From: JBMYYE01 sp049609065
Lineage (GTDB): Bacteria > Pseudomonadota > Alphaproteobacteria > Rhodobacterales > Rhodobacteraceae
DNA: 17,869 bases
Reading direction: 5' to 3'
NCBI GenBank assembly: GCA_049609065.1
Contig: JBMYYE010000048.1
Coordinates: 1 to 17,869, forward strand
Below the pieces are notes generated by a model that ran no database searches, was not told the DNA's origin, and was given only the letters and a program-made list of their open reading frames with translations. Within the stretch, counting starts at the first letter, position 1, and every line of letters begins with the position of its first letter. Positions 1-7,529 of this stretch are shown in pieces. The position numbers and the translations under genes are program-made.

Positions 1-575
1 AACCCGATATCGAGAGGATCCTCACGGCGTTTCCAGCCTGTTATAAAATCCGAGCCCCGCAGCCCCGCAGCGGCCAAGGCGCCCGGGATAGATTTGTTTT
101 TCTCATAGAACGCCTTTGCCCGCTCAAGCGCCAAATCCGTCAGGCCTTCGATTTCAGGGCGTTCCCCATTTCCCGCCAGCCATTCCGCGATTTTTTCATA
201 TTCAGGGTCATAGACAGGCGTATATAAAATCCGGTGGATGGTTGTTGCCGGCACACCGCGATTGCGCAAAACAGACGCCGCTTTGTTTGTCGGGGCAAGG
301 ATCGCGAGCGTGCGTTTGTCTTTGCGCGCTTTGCTTTCATAATCGCCAGAGATGACTTCAACGCCTGCCTCATCCAAGGCCTCATAGAGCTTTGCCAGCA
401 AAAGCGTTTTGCCTGAGCCCGCTTTGCCCGTTACAGCAAAAACGGAGCCTTTTCCATCCGCTTGCGGTGTGATGAGGCCTTCGTCGATATCAACGCCAAT
501 CGCGCGCAAAAGGGTGGCGATTTCATCATGGGCGGCAGCCTGATCTTCGGAATATGTGAGCAGCATCTTGGTCAT
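1..575 (-). CDS. RecD-like ATP-dependent DNA helicase, N-terminal part (truncated by window edge)
   Basis: The first 191 residues of a superfamily 1 helicase/AAA ATPase are visible; the rest lies beyond the left edge. Walker A is GKAGSGKT at residues 50-57 (K56, T57), preceded by the beta strand SVFAVT. A motif Ia-like LAPTNKAASVL follows at about 93-103 and TTIHRIL at 111-117. This arrangement is typical of RecD/exonuclease V alpha-type helicases and, from memory, of a conserved Rhodobacterales helicase. The Walker B DExx box would lie past the edge, so the helicase call rests on the N-terminal motifs. The start is the ATG at 573-575. No strong Shine-Dalgarno precedes it, and an in-frame ATG three codons later (564-566) is possible. 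It lies downstream of ccr on the same strand, but a terminator at 631-658 makes it a separate unit. Substrate and role (repair or recombination) are inferred only. Confidence 0.85.
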   Translation of the reverse strand, partial: MTKMLLTYSEDQAAAHDEIATLLRAIGVDIDEGLITPQADGKGSVFAVTGKAGSGKTLLLAKLYEALDEAGVEVISGDYESKARKDKRTLAILAPTNKAASVLRNRGVPATTIHRILYTPVYDPEYEKIAEWLAGNGERPEIEGLTDLALERAKAFYEKNKSIPGALAAAGLRGSDFITGWKRREDPLDIG

Positions 576-603
576 GACGCGAGACTACCGAGGCGCGCGG
601 ATG

Positions 604-624
604 ATGACCAGCGCGAAAGGTCAT
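604..624. promoter_or_regulatory. Inverted repeat ATGACC-N9-GGTCAT upstream of the helicase gene
   Basis: Perfect 6-bp arms (604-609 and 619-624) flank a 9-bp spacer. The repeat sits between the ccr terminator and the helicase start, about 30 bp upstream of its ATG. It could be an operator or chance; no clear promoter hexamers were found around it. Confidence 0.2.
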
Positions 625-630
625 AGATGC

Positions 631-658
631 AAAAAAGGGACCCCTGAAGGCCCCTTTT
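631..658 (-). terminator. Rho-independent terminator of ccr
   Basis: On the minus strand, arm AAAAGGGGCC (658-649), loop TTCAGG and arm GGTCCCTTTT form a stem of about 10 bp with one G.U pair, ending in a T-run. It begins about 24 bp past the ccr stop codon and precedes the helicase gene, so it should end ccr transcription. Confidence 0.75.
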
Positions 659-681
659 CGCGGTTCATATTTTGCAAAAGC

Positions 682-1962
682 TTAGCTGTCGAGCGCGTCT
701 TCGAATGTCCGAAGACCCGTGCGCGGTGCTTGAACCAAAACCGCCATGTTGCCCGGTTTATGTTCGTTGTTGAGCATTTTTGTATGCGCCGCAGGGATTT
801 CATCCCATGGAAACACTTCGGACATACAAGGATCGATGCGGCGTTCAACCATCATACGGTTTGCAGAGGCCGCTTGTTTCAAATGCGCGAAGTGAGACCC
901 TTGAAGACGCTTTTGGTGCATCCACATATACCGCACGTCAAAGGTACAGTTAAACCCAGAGGTCCCCGCACAGATCACAACCATGCCGCCTTTTTTACAA
1001 ACGAATGTGGACACTGGGAAGGTTGCTTCGCCTGGATGTTCAAAGACCATGTCAACATTGTTGCCTTTGCCCGTGATGTCCCAAATTGCTTTGCCGAATT
1101 TGCGCGTTTCTTTGAACCACTCGGCGTATTCAGGTGTGTTCACCGTTGGAAGCTGACCCCAGCATTTGAAATCTTTGCGGTTCAAAACACCTTTGGCGCC
1201 AAGGCCCATCACGAATTCGCGTTTGTCTTCGTCAGAAATCACGCCAATCGCATTGGCACCCGCCGCATTGATCAACTGGATCGCGAAAGACCCAAGACCA
1301 CCAGATGCACCCCAAACAAGAACGTTTTGACCTGGCTTCAACTCATGTGGCGCGTGGCCAAAGAGCATCCGATACGCCGTGGCAAGCGTCAATGTATAAC
1401 ATGCGCTTTCTTCCCAAGTGAGGTGCTTTGGACGTGGCAACAATTGTTGGGCCTGAACCCGTGTGAATTGCGCAAATGACCCATCAGGTGTTTCATAGCC
1501 CCAGATGCGTTGGCTTGGGGAAAACATCGGATCACCACCGTTACATTCCTCATCATCGCCATCATCTTGGTTACAGTGAATGACAACTTCATCGCCCACT
1601 TTCCAGTTTTTAACCTTATCGCCAACAGCCCAAACAATGCCAGATGCATCAGAGCCCGCGATGTGATAATCCGCGCCATGGCCGTCAAACGGAGAAATTG
1701 GCACACCAAGACCCGCCCAAACCCCATTGTAGTTCACACCCGCCGCCATCACGAGGACCAACACTTCGTGGCTATCAAGAACAGGTGTATCCACCACTTC
1801 TACTTGGAATGATTTATCCGGGTTGCCGTGACGTTCACGGCGAATGGCCCATGCGTACATTTGTTTTGGCACATGCCCCAAAGGTGGCATTTCGCCAACG
1901 TCATAGAGATCCTTTTTGGGAGCGTCATATTCCGCAATTGCCGCGTCTGTATCCAATGCCAT
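682..1962 (-). CDS. ccr: Crotonyl-CoA carboxylase/reductase
   Basis: This enzyme carboxylates crotonyl-CoA reductively with NADPH and CO2 to ethylmalonyl-CoA, the signature step of the ethylmalonyl-CoA pathway in the cytoplasm. The 426-residue protein has the usual family length and is a zinc-free medium-chain dehydrogenase/reductase. Visible features are AGVNYNGVWAGLG (74-86), GSDASGIV (103-110), the extended CNQDDGDDEECNGGD insert (130-144), WGYET (154-158), the Rossmann loop VWGASGGLGS (216-225) and GSHFAH (355-360). The N-Y-N, Y-E and H of these motifs probably line the CO2 pocket described for characterised Ccr, but exact residue mapping was not verified. The start ATG has an excellent Shine-Dalgarno AAGGAGG (1968-1974) 5 nt upstream. 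The gene is followed by a terminator. Adjacent acyltransferase and ecm genes support the Ccr assignment over an ordinary quinone reductase. Confidence 0.96.
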   Translation of the reverse strand: MALDTDAAIAEYDAPKKDLYDVGEMPPLGHVPKQMYAWAIRRERHGNPDKSFQVEVVDTPVLDSHEVLVLVMAAGVNYNGVWAGLGVPISPFDGHGADYHIAGSDASGIVWAVGDKVKNWKVGDEVVIHCNQDDGDDEECNGGDPMFSPSQRIWGYETPDGSFAQFTRVQAQQLLPRPKHLTWEESACYTLTLATAYRMLFGHAPHELKPGQNVLVWGASGGLGSFAIQLINAAGANAIGVISDEDKREFVMGLGAKGVLNRKDFKCWGQLPTVNTPEYAEWFKETRKFGKAIWDITGKGNNVDMVFEHPGEATFPVSTFVCKKGGMVVICAGTSGFNCTFDVRYMWMHQKRLQGSHFAHLKQAASANRMMVERRIDPCMSEVFPWDEIPAAHTKMLNNEHKPGNMAVLVQAPRTGLRTFEDALDS

Positions 1963-2127
1963 GATGGCCTCCTTATCGAGATGGTCGTCAATCTACTTGC
2001 CGCATCGCAGAATCAACACGGCTTTGGGTAGAAATATGCCTGAAGAAGTAACTTTTGCAACCCAAATGAGGCCATATTGTAATTTTATAACCTCGCAGCC
2101 GCAGAAAAAACGTTACGTAAACGTCAA
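1963..2127 (-). promoter_or_regulatory. ccr upstream region with ACGTT-ACGTA-AACGT inverted repeat
   Basis: This 165-bp gap between the acyltransferase stop and ccr carries the ccr Shine-Dalgarno. At 2110-2124 it holds an inverted repeat with arms ACGTT and AACGT around a TTACGTAA core (2113-2120). A TTGAC element (2129-2125 on the minus strand) abuts the repeat and might be part of a -35 box, but no convincing -10 was found. The CG-centred symmetry resembles LacI-family operators; that is inference. The 36-bp sdh/suc operator is absent here. Confidence 0.35.
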
Positions 2128-3513
2128 CTAAGCGGATTTTGGCAATAAATGCGCAATAGAATTTGCATAATAGGCCACCTGAGCGCGATTTTCTTTTGCG
2201 ATTTGGTAGATCGGATCGTTTGCATCCCCCGTTTCAGATACAAAATGCCGCAGTCGCAACATCCGCAATCCAACGGTCGTCGCATAGCTCGTATTGTCAC
2301 GTGGGAGATGCACATGCGCCTTAGTCGCCCGAAGCGTTGCCACCATATCAACAAGCTGGGCTTCGATTTCAGATTTCTTAAGACCCTGCTCTGCGCCCAT
2401 CAAAATATGCGCAACAAGCGGCACGGGCAAAACCGGCACCACGTCTTTGATCCGCGTCATGAGTTCTCGGCCGATGGCTTCATTTCGCAAATTTGGATTC
2501 GCCGCTTGGAACGCGTTCACCGACAAAGGATTACCAAAACTCACGGCCGCATAGCCAAACCGGTGATAGCGCCCCATGAGTTTGAATTTGATCTGCCGCC
2601 CGATAAAGCCCAGCATGGCAAAGATATGGAATTTAAATTTTCGTTCGCCCAGCTCAGCCGCCTCAATCAACACCCGATCCTCAAGCACACGGTCATAGTT
2701 CACCGCCACGGGCACAAATACAACATCCCCCTCAGGGTTGTCCTCAGCCGCAGTCAAAACGTAGCTCAAGATCCCAAGCTTGGGCGGTTTTACCGACCCA
2801 TCAAGGCTTAAGCCCCCTTCAGGGAAAACCGCTTGGGTCACGCCCCCTTTGGTGGCCATTTGCACATAGCGCGCAAGCACTCGTCGATAAAGCATATTAC
2901 GGCTCTTGCGTCTGATAAAATAGGCGCCCATTGCCCGAATGAAACTTTTCAACGGCCAAACACGGGCCCATTCCCCCACCGCATAAGACAGCGCGGAACG
3001 CTCAGCCGCGAGGTACGTCACAAGGAAATAGTCCATGTTTGAACGGTGATTGATCACAAAAACAACGGTCGCATCTTTGTCGATCGCTTTAATCGCGGCT
3101 TCGTCATAATGGCCAAGGCGCACGCGGTAAAGCATCGTTGACACCGCCCGTGCAAGCTTAATCGCAAAGCCAAAATAAAGAGACGCAGAGAAGCTCGGAA
3201 CAATTTCGCGCGCATAGCGATGGGCCATTTCAAACGCAACATTTTCTGGCACACCTTCTTCATGCGCATGATCTTGGATGGCTTCAAAGACTGCCGGATC
3301 ATAAATCAGCCGCTGGATCATGTCATGACGCCGATAAAGCTTGAATGGCTCAATCGGGCGCTCAAGTCGATCATTGAGCTTTGACACCACCTTTTCCATA
3401 CGGCGGCGCAAATACCAGCGCATAGAAGGCAGTAAGAAGCGCTCAAGCGCGGCAATCGCGGCCAGAACCCCAACTAGGATTAAAACCCAAACGGGAATTT
3501 CGACACTGTTCAT
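2128..3513 (-). CDS. Membrane-anchored glycerolipid acyltransferase (PlsC/PlsB superfamily)
   Basis: Likely transfers an acyl group to glycerol-3-phosphate or lysophosphatidate at the inner membrane. All four acyltransferase motifs are present (numbering from the ATG at 3513, 461 aa): NHRSNMD with H156-X4-D161 (motif I), GAYFIRR 196-202 (II), FPEGG 230-234 followed by SLDG (III) and VPVAVNYDR 267-275 (IV). A hydrophobic N-terminal segment, about 8-24, is a probable membrane anchor. Spacing and the NYDR motif look more like the glycerol-3-phosphate/DHAP acyltransferase branch than short PlsC proteins; the substrate is unproven. The frame stays open to a GTG at 3615, but that extension has no Shine-Dalgarno and overlaps the ecm promoter, so I prefer the start at 3513 (or the adjacent ATG at 3516), where the conserved-looking protein begins. 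The gene lies between ccr and ecm, as I recall for related Rhodobacterales. Confidence 0.85.
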   Translation of the reverse strand: MNSVEIPVWVLILVGVLAAIAALERFLLPSMRWYLRRRMEKVVSKLNDRLERPIEPFKLYRRHDMIQRLIYDPAVFEAIQDHAHEEGVPENVAFEMAHRYAREIVPSFSASLYFGFAIKLARAVSTMLYRVRLGHYDEAAIKAIDKDATVVFVINHRSNMDYFLVTYLAAERSALSYAVGEWARVWPLKSFIRAMGAYFIRRKSRNMLYRRVLARYVQMATKGGVTQAVFPEGGLSLDGSVKPPKLGILSYVLTAAEDNPEGDVVFVPVAVNYDRVLEDRVLIEAAELGERKFKFHIFAMLGFIGRQIKFKLMGRYHRFGYAAVSFGNPLSVNAFQAANPNLRNEAIGRELMTRIKDVVPVLPVPLVAHILMGAEQGLKKSEIEAQLVDMVATLRATKAHVHLPRDNTSYATTVGLRMLRLRHFVSETGDANDPIYQIAKENRAQVAYYANSIAHLLPKSA

Positions 3514-3592
3514 CATGGCCGTCACGCTTACAGGAAACAGGCTTTGGGTAAAGGTGAAAATGAGAAATATGAAAATGCCGCAACGCAGCGAA

Positions 3593-3622
3593 TTGACATT
3601 GTCACAATATTTCACGTATCTA
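3593..3622 (+). promoter_or_regulatory. Predicted ecm promoter with overlapping inverted repeat
   Basis: TTGACA (3593-3598) and TATCTA (3617-3622) are separated by 18 bp in the divergent acyltransferase/ecm region. A perfect inverted repeat TGACA-T-TGTCA (3594-3604) overlaps the -35 box, a position suited to repression. Two tandem copies of ACGGAATA (3622-3637) follow at the expected transcription start. Confidence 0.5.
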
Positions 3623-3668
3623 CGGAATAACGGAATAAAGTTTCAAAACCGATTCACGATCGATCAAT

Positions 3669-3674
3669 GAGGGA
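3669..3674 (+). promoter_or_regulatory. Ribosome binding site that decides the ecm start
   Basis: GAGGGA ends 4 nt before the ATG at 3679. The upstream in-frame ATG at 3667 contributes to this element itself and has no Shine-Dalgarno, so translation probably begins at 3679. The spacing is short. Confidence 0.5.
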
Positions 3675-3678
3675 CCCC

Positions 3679-5646
3679 ATGACAGAGACCCAAAAATCAC
3701 GCCCTTGGCTATTTCGCACCTATGCAGGCCATTCCACAGCCAAAGCATCCAACGCCCTCTATCGGACGAACCTGAAAAAGGGGCAAACGGGCCTTTCTGT
3801 TGCCTTCGACCTGCCAACCCAAACGGGCTATGATAGCGATCACGAACTGGCCCGCGGCGAAGTGGGTAAAGTGGGCGTCCCCGTGAGCCATATTGGCGAC
3901 ATGCGTGCCCTTTTTAATGATATCCCGCTTGAACAAATGAACACATCGATGACGATCAATGCCACCGCGCCGTGGCTTTTGTCGCTTTATATCGCAGTGG
4001 CCGAAGAACAAGGCGCCGATGTGTCAAAGCTACAAGGCACGGTTCAAAACGACATCATCAAAGAATATCTATCGCGCGGCACCTATGTTTGCCCGCCCAA
4101 ACCCAGCCTTCGGATGATCACAGATGTGGCGGCTTATACCCGCGAACATTTGCCAAAATGGAACCCGATGAACATTTGTTCGTACCACCTACAAGAAGCA
4201 GGCGCGACACCCGAAGAAGAACTCGCCTTTGCGCTTGCGACCGCAACGGCCGTTTTGGATGACCTTAAGGAAAAAGTCCCGGCCGAACATTTCCCAGCCA
4301 TGGTTGGGCGCATTTCATTTTTCGTGAATGCCGGCATTCGTTTTGTTACTGAAATGTGCAAAATGCGCGCGTTTGTGGAATTGTGGGACGAAATTTGCCT
4401 CGAACGTTACGATGTTCAGGACCCAAAATTTCGTCGGTTCCGCTATGGGGTTCAGGTGAATTCCCTTGGCCTCACGGAACAGCAACCTGAAAACAACGTC
4501 TACCGTATTTTGATCGAAATGCTGGCTGTGACATTGTCGAAAAACGCGCGCGCACGTGCCGTGCAGCTTCCTGCTTGGAACGAAGCTTTAGGCCTTCCGC
4601 GCCCTTGGGATCAACAATGGTCCCTGCGCATGCAACAAATCATGGCCTATGAAACGGACCTCTTGGAATATGAGGATCTCTTTGATGAAAACCCTGCTGT
4701 GACACGTAAGGTAGACGCGCTCAAGGCGGGCACGCGCGCAGAACTCGCGACCATCGATCGCATGGGCGGCGCAGTGGCGGCAATTGAATATATGAAATCA
4801 CGTCTTGTTGAATCCAACTCCGCGCGGATCGGGCGAATTGAAGCGGGCGAAACCACCGTTGTCGGTGTAAACCGCTGGACCGAAGCGGCCGAAAGCCCGC
4901 TCACATCAGGCGATGGCGCAATCATGGTTGTGGATGCCGCCGCCGAACAAGATCAAATCGCACGCCTCACCACATGGCGCAAAACACGCGATGGAGCCGC
5001 CGTGCAAAAGGCGCTCTCTGATCTGCGCGATGCGGCCACATCTGGTGCAAATATCATGCCCGCCTCCATCGCAGCCGCCAAAGCGGGGGCCACGACGGGC
5101 GAATGGGGCGAAATGGTTCGCACGGCCTTTGGTCAATACCGCGCGCCAACAGGCGTGTCACAGAACCCATCGAACCGCACCGAAGGTTTGGACGAAATCC
5201 GCGCGTCTGTGGATGCTGTGTCCGATCGCCTTGGGCGGCGTTTGAAATTCCTCGTGGGCAAACCTGGCCTTGATGGGCATTCAAACGGGGCCGAACAAAT
5301 CGCGGCTCGCGCCCGCGATTGCGGCATGGACATCACCTATGAAGGCATCCGCCTCACCCCGCGTGAAATTGTTGACGCGGCAAAAGCCGAAGACGCGCAT
5401 GTTGTCGGGCTTTCGATCCTCTCTGGGTCTCATTTACCACTTATTGAGGAACTCATGGGGCTTATGGGGGATGAAAACCTAGGCCATGTGCCTGTGGTCG
5501 TTGGCGGGATCATCCCAGATGATGACGCAGATGCATTGCGCGCTATGGGTGTGGCCAAAGTCTACACACCAAAAGATTTTGAACTTAACCGCATCATGAT
5601 CGACCTCGTGGCACTTGTGGATCCAGCCCCGATTGCTGCCGAATAA
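3679..5646 (+). CDS. ecm: (2R)-Ethylmalonyl-CoA mutase, adenosylcobalamin-dependent
   Basis: Converts (2R)-ethylmalonyl-CoA to methylsuccinyl-CoA, the step after Ccr in the ethylmalonyl-CoA pathway. Numbered from 3679 the protein has 655 residues, typical for Ecm. The N-terminal TIM-barrel half begins SRPWLFRTYAGHSTAKASNAL and carries the mutase-family segment TGLSVAFDLPTQTGYDSD. The C-terminal cobalamin domain (about 515-655) has KPGLDGHSNG with H534 as the presumed lower axial cobalt ligand (DxHxxG, 532-537), then SILSGSH and VVVGGIIP. Residues separating Ecm from methylmalonyl-CoA mutase were not scored; the call rests on overall resemblance to Rhodobacter Ecm and the ccr neighbourhood. 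An upstream ATG at 3667 would add four residues but has no ribosome site. It ends in a convergent terminator. Confidence 0.95.
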   Translation: MTETQKSRPWLFRTYAGHSTAKASNALYRTNLKKGQTGLSVAFDLPTQTGYDSDHELARGEVGKVGVPVSHIGDMRALFNDIPLEQMNTSMTINATAPWLLSLYIAVAEEQGADVSKLQGTVQNDIIKEYLSRGTYVCPPKPSLRMITDVAAYTREHLPKWNPMNICSYHLQEAGATPEEELAFALATATAVLDDLKEKVPAEHFPAMVGRISFFVNAGIRFVTEMCKMRAFVELWDEICLERYDVQDPKFRRFRYGVQVNSLGLTEQQPENNVYRILIEMLAVTLSKNARARAVQLPAWNEALGLPRPWDQQWSLRMQQIMAYETDLLEYEDLFDENPAVTRKVDALKAGTRAELATIDRMGGAVAAIEYMKSRLVESNSARIGRIEAGETTVVGVNRWTEAAESPLTSGDGAIMVVDAAAEQDQIARLTTWRKTRDGAAVQKALSDLRDAATSGANIMPASIAAAKAGATTGEWGEMVRTAFGQYRAPTGVSQNPSNRTEGLDEIRASVDAVSDRLGRRLKFLVGKPGLDGHSNGAEQIAARARDCGMDITYEGIRLTPREIVDAAKAEDAHVVGLSILSGSHLPLIEELMGLMGDENLGHVPVVVGGIIPDDDADALRAMGVAKVYTPKDFELNRIMIDLVALVDPAPIAAE

Positions 5647-5675
5647 ATTAAAACAATGCACGGGAACGCATTGCG

Positions 5676-5706
5676 AAAGCTCACCCCCTCATACGGGGTG
5701 GGCTTT
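5676..5706. terminator. Convergent hairpin terminator between ecm and the 5705-6703 gene
   Basis: AAAGCTCACCCC (5676-5687), a 7-nt loop and GGGGTGGGCTTT (5695-5706) form a 12-bp stem with one G.U pair. The right arm overlaps the stop codon of the minus-strand gene by 2 nt. Neither side has a long T-tract, so efficiency is uncertain. A weaker repeat, AATGC-N8-GCATT (5655-5672), sits beside it. Confidence 0.6.
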
Positions 5707-6703
5707 AATCATCAATTCGCCGTAAAAATGTTAGAAACTCATCATCTGATGGCAATGCGCTTTGGTCGCATTCCTTGTCATGCTCAAGCGGGGGCAGCCA
5801 GTGGAAATCCACACGCGTCCGATCCGAAACATTTGAGTGCGCCGCAACTGTAAACGTCTCACCACGGCGCAGGGTCGCGATTTTTTTGTACTGTTCCCCA
5901 TGGGCGATCCGTGCACTGACATTGCTTTTATTGGTGACCGTAATTTCAAATCGCTTTGAAAATCTGCGTACGCTAAATCCACTTTGCCCCATATTGGCCG
6001 CGAAAGACCAAAACTTCGCCATGAATGTTACTTTTTGATCGGGCTTGATCGTCAAGACTGCGGGGACTTCTAAACCAGATTGTGGAATGTTTTTTGGCCC
6101 CTGACAGTGGATGACCGTTTCTTCACCGCTCGTTGTTGAAACTTCGATAAGCTCGGCAACGGTGCTTATGTCTGGGTTGCGAATGTCGGGGATAAAACGT
6201 GTGGTCATATCCGCGTCAAAGCTGATATCGCCAAACGCATTATGCAGCTCATACGTATTACAAAACTGAAGCTTGTAGGCGCGTAAATAGGTATCGTACC
6301 CTTCGATATTGATATGGTGCGAAGAGACCTCAGAATACACACCGTTTTGCCGCACCTGTCCGGAGAAATAATCAATCAGATGGTCATCGACCTTCTGATT
6401 TCCAAACAACTTACGCAGCCGTGAGGAATGGTGTTCCCCGCCTGAGGGGGAAAACTGTGCCAAGGCAAGACCCAAGCCAACCAACCCAAAAAAGACAATA
6501 TCCTCAAGCAAGGACGACAAGAAACCAAGTGAAAACCCAGTGGGGTCCGCCAAAATGGCGCTGCGATACCTAAGACCCAGATAAAGCGCAATCGCCACCG
6601 CAATGACAAACCCCATCAACATCCAAAAGCTAAAGCGATTTTTAAATTTAATTTTCTTCAACACTGTCACAATCCCACGCCGCTGTGCACCATCAGTACA
6701 CAT
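5705..6703 (-). CDS. Unrecognised protein with two N-terminal membrane segments
   Basis: I do not recognise this 332-residue protein. A basic N-terminus (KKIKFKNR, 16-23) precedes two hydrophobic helices (about 25-45 and 59-82) joined by a short loop. About 250 polar residues follow with no obvious catalytic motif. The C-terminal half is beta-rich in appearance (for example SVRRFSKRFEITVTNKSN and RRGETFTVAAHS). The basic N-terminus and two TM segments suggest that both ends face the cytoplasm, by the positive-inside rule. The ATG at 6701-6703 lacks a good Shine-Dalgarno; GTG codons 11 and 13 codons downstream are alternatives. It is convergent with ecm and divergent from deoD, so it forms its own unit, and nothing ties it to the surrounding metabolism. 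Continuous coding over 1 kb with sensible domain structure supports it as a real gene. Confidence 0.75.
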   Translation of the reverse strand: MCTDGAQRRGIVTVLKKIKFKNRFSFWMLMGFVIAVAIALYLGLRYRSAILADPTGFSLGFLSSLLEDIVFFGLVGLGLALAQFSPSGGEHHSSRLRKLFGNQKVDDHLIDYFSGQVRQNGVYSEVSSHHINIEGYDTYLRAYKLQFCNTYELHNAFGDISFDADMTTRFIPDIRNPDISTVAELIEVSTTSGEETVIHCQGPKNIPQSGLEVPAVLTIKPDQKVTFMAKFWSFAANMGQSGFSVRRFSKRFEITVTNKSNVSARIAHGEQYKKIATLRRGETFTVAAHSNVSDRTRVDFHWLPPLEHDKECDQSALPSDDEFLTFLRRIDD

Positions 6704-6754
6704 TCCCGAAAACGGGGCTAGACCTTTTAAAGGAGTTGGGACATTTTACCAAAA

Positions 6755-6760
6755 AAGGAG
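6755..6760 (+). promoter_or_regulatory. Ribosome binding site that decides the deoD start
   Basis: AAGGAG lies 8 nt before the ATG at 6769. An in-frame ATG at 6685 lies inside the divergent gene and would add 28 residues absent from the family, so 6769 is the start. Confidence 0.75.
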
Positions 6761-6768
6761 AATACCGC

Positions 6769-7476
6769 ATGACCGTTCATATTGGTGCCGCAAAAGGCGA
6801 TATTGCAGAAACTGTTTTGATGCCTGGTGACCCCTACCGCGCGAAATGGGCGGCTGAAAATTTCCTAGATGACGCGCGGCTTGTAAACGAAGTGCGCGGC
6901 ATGCTTGGCTTTACGGGGACTTATAAAGGCAACCCCGTCACCATCCACGGATCGGGCATGGGCATGCCAAGCTTATCTATTTATGCCAATGAATTGATCA
7001 AGGATTTTGGGGCAAAAACATTAATCCGCATTGGATCAGCAGGCGGCATGCAAGCAGATGTAAAAATCCGTGACGTTGTTTTGGCCCTCTCAGCGACCTC
7101 GCTTTCAACCCCCTCTTTGGGGATCATGAAAGAAGTGAACTACGCCCCAACCGCGGATTGGAGTTTGCTCCATGCGGCCTTTGAGGCGGCGTCAAAACGT
7201 GACTGCGGGTTGCATATGGGGGGCATTTATTCCTCCGATGTGTTTTATGATGAACGCCCTGATTTAACGGAACAAATGACCCGTCACGGGATCCTATGTG
7301 TGGAAATGGAAGCGGCCGAACTTTACACAGTCGCGGCGCGTCATGGGGCGCGGGCCTTGGCCATTTTGACGATTTCGGATCATTTGCAAACCGGCGAAGC
7401 CTTACCATCAGATGAACGCGAGAAAAGCTTTGGCGACATGGTAGAAATTGCGCTTGAAGCTGCCTTCCCACGCTAA
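6769..7476 (+). CDS. deoD: Purine-nucleoside phosphorylase, DeoD (trimer-of-dimers) type
   Basis: Splits purine nucleosides with phosphate into free base and (deoxy)ribose-1-phosphate in cytoplasmic purine salvage. The 235 residues match the length of E. coli DeoD (about 239). Signatures are the phosphate-binding MPGDPYRAK (18-26, R24), RIGSAGG (87-93, R87), the ribose-binding VEMEAAELY (178-186, E179 and E181) and SDH (203-205), with D204 as the presumed purine N7 proton donor at the same position as in E. coli. It is divergent from the two-TM gene and convergent with sdhB, from which a shared hairpin separates it. It looks monocistronic, with no deo operon partners here. Promoter hexamers were not convincing; CCTTTTAAAGG (6723-6733) is a small palindrome upstream. 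Confidence 0.95.
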   Translation: MTVHIGAAKGDIAETVLMPGDPYRAKWAAENFLDDARLVNEVRGMLGFTGTYKGNPVTIHGSGMGMPSLSIYANELIKDFGAKTLIRIGSAGGMQADVKIRDVVLALSATSLSTPSLGIMKEVNYAPTADWSLLHAAFEAASKRDCGLHMGGIYSSDVFYDERPDLTEQMTRHGILCVEMEAAELYTVAARHGARALAILTISDHLQTGEALPSDEREKSFGDMVEIALEAAFPR

Positions 7477-7482
7477 AACCAA

Positions 7483-7510
7483 AAAAGCCCCCGCAAATGC
7501 AGGGGCTTTT
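7483..7510. terminator. Bidirectional terminator between deoD and sdhB
   Basis: AAAAGCCCC (7483-7491) pairs with GGGGCTTTT (7502-7510), with further GC pairs inside the loop. On the minus strand the stem is followed by a six-T run and ends sdhCDAB; on the plus strand it lies just after the deoD stop. Confidence 0.85.
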
Positions 7511-7529
7511 GAAATTTTCTTCGCTTAAA

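Noticed and set aside
49..72. Tandem GCCCCGCA repeat
   Set aside because: Two copies only, within the helicase coding sequence, and explained by the encoded A-A-A-G-L-R-G stretch.
556..1479. 307-codon open frame on the plus strand
   Set aside because: Antisense to ccr, extends across the ccr terminator and lacks any protein motif or credible ribosome site.
3514..3615. GTG-initiated N-terminal extension of the acyltransferase
   Set aside because: No Shine-Dalgarno, overlaps the ecm promoter and operator, and adds an unrelated hydrophobic leader before the family-like N-terminus.
6705..6716. CCCG-AAAA-CGGG repeat as deoD operator
   Set aside because: Arms of only 4 bp and no convincing promoter around it.
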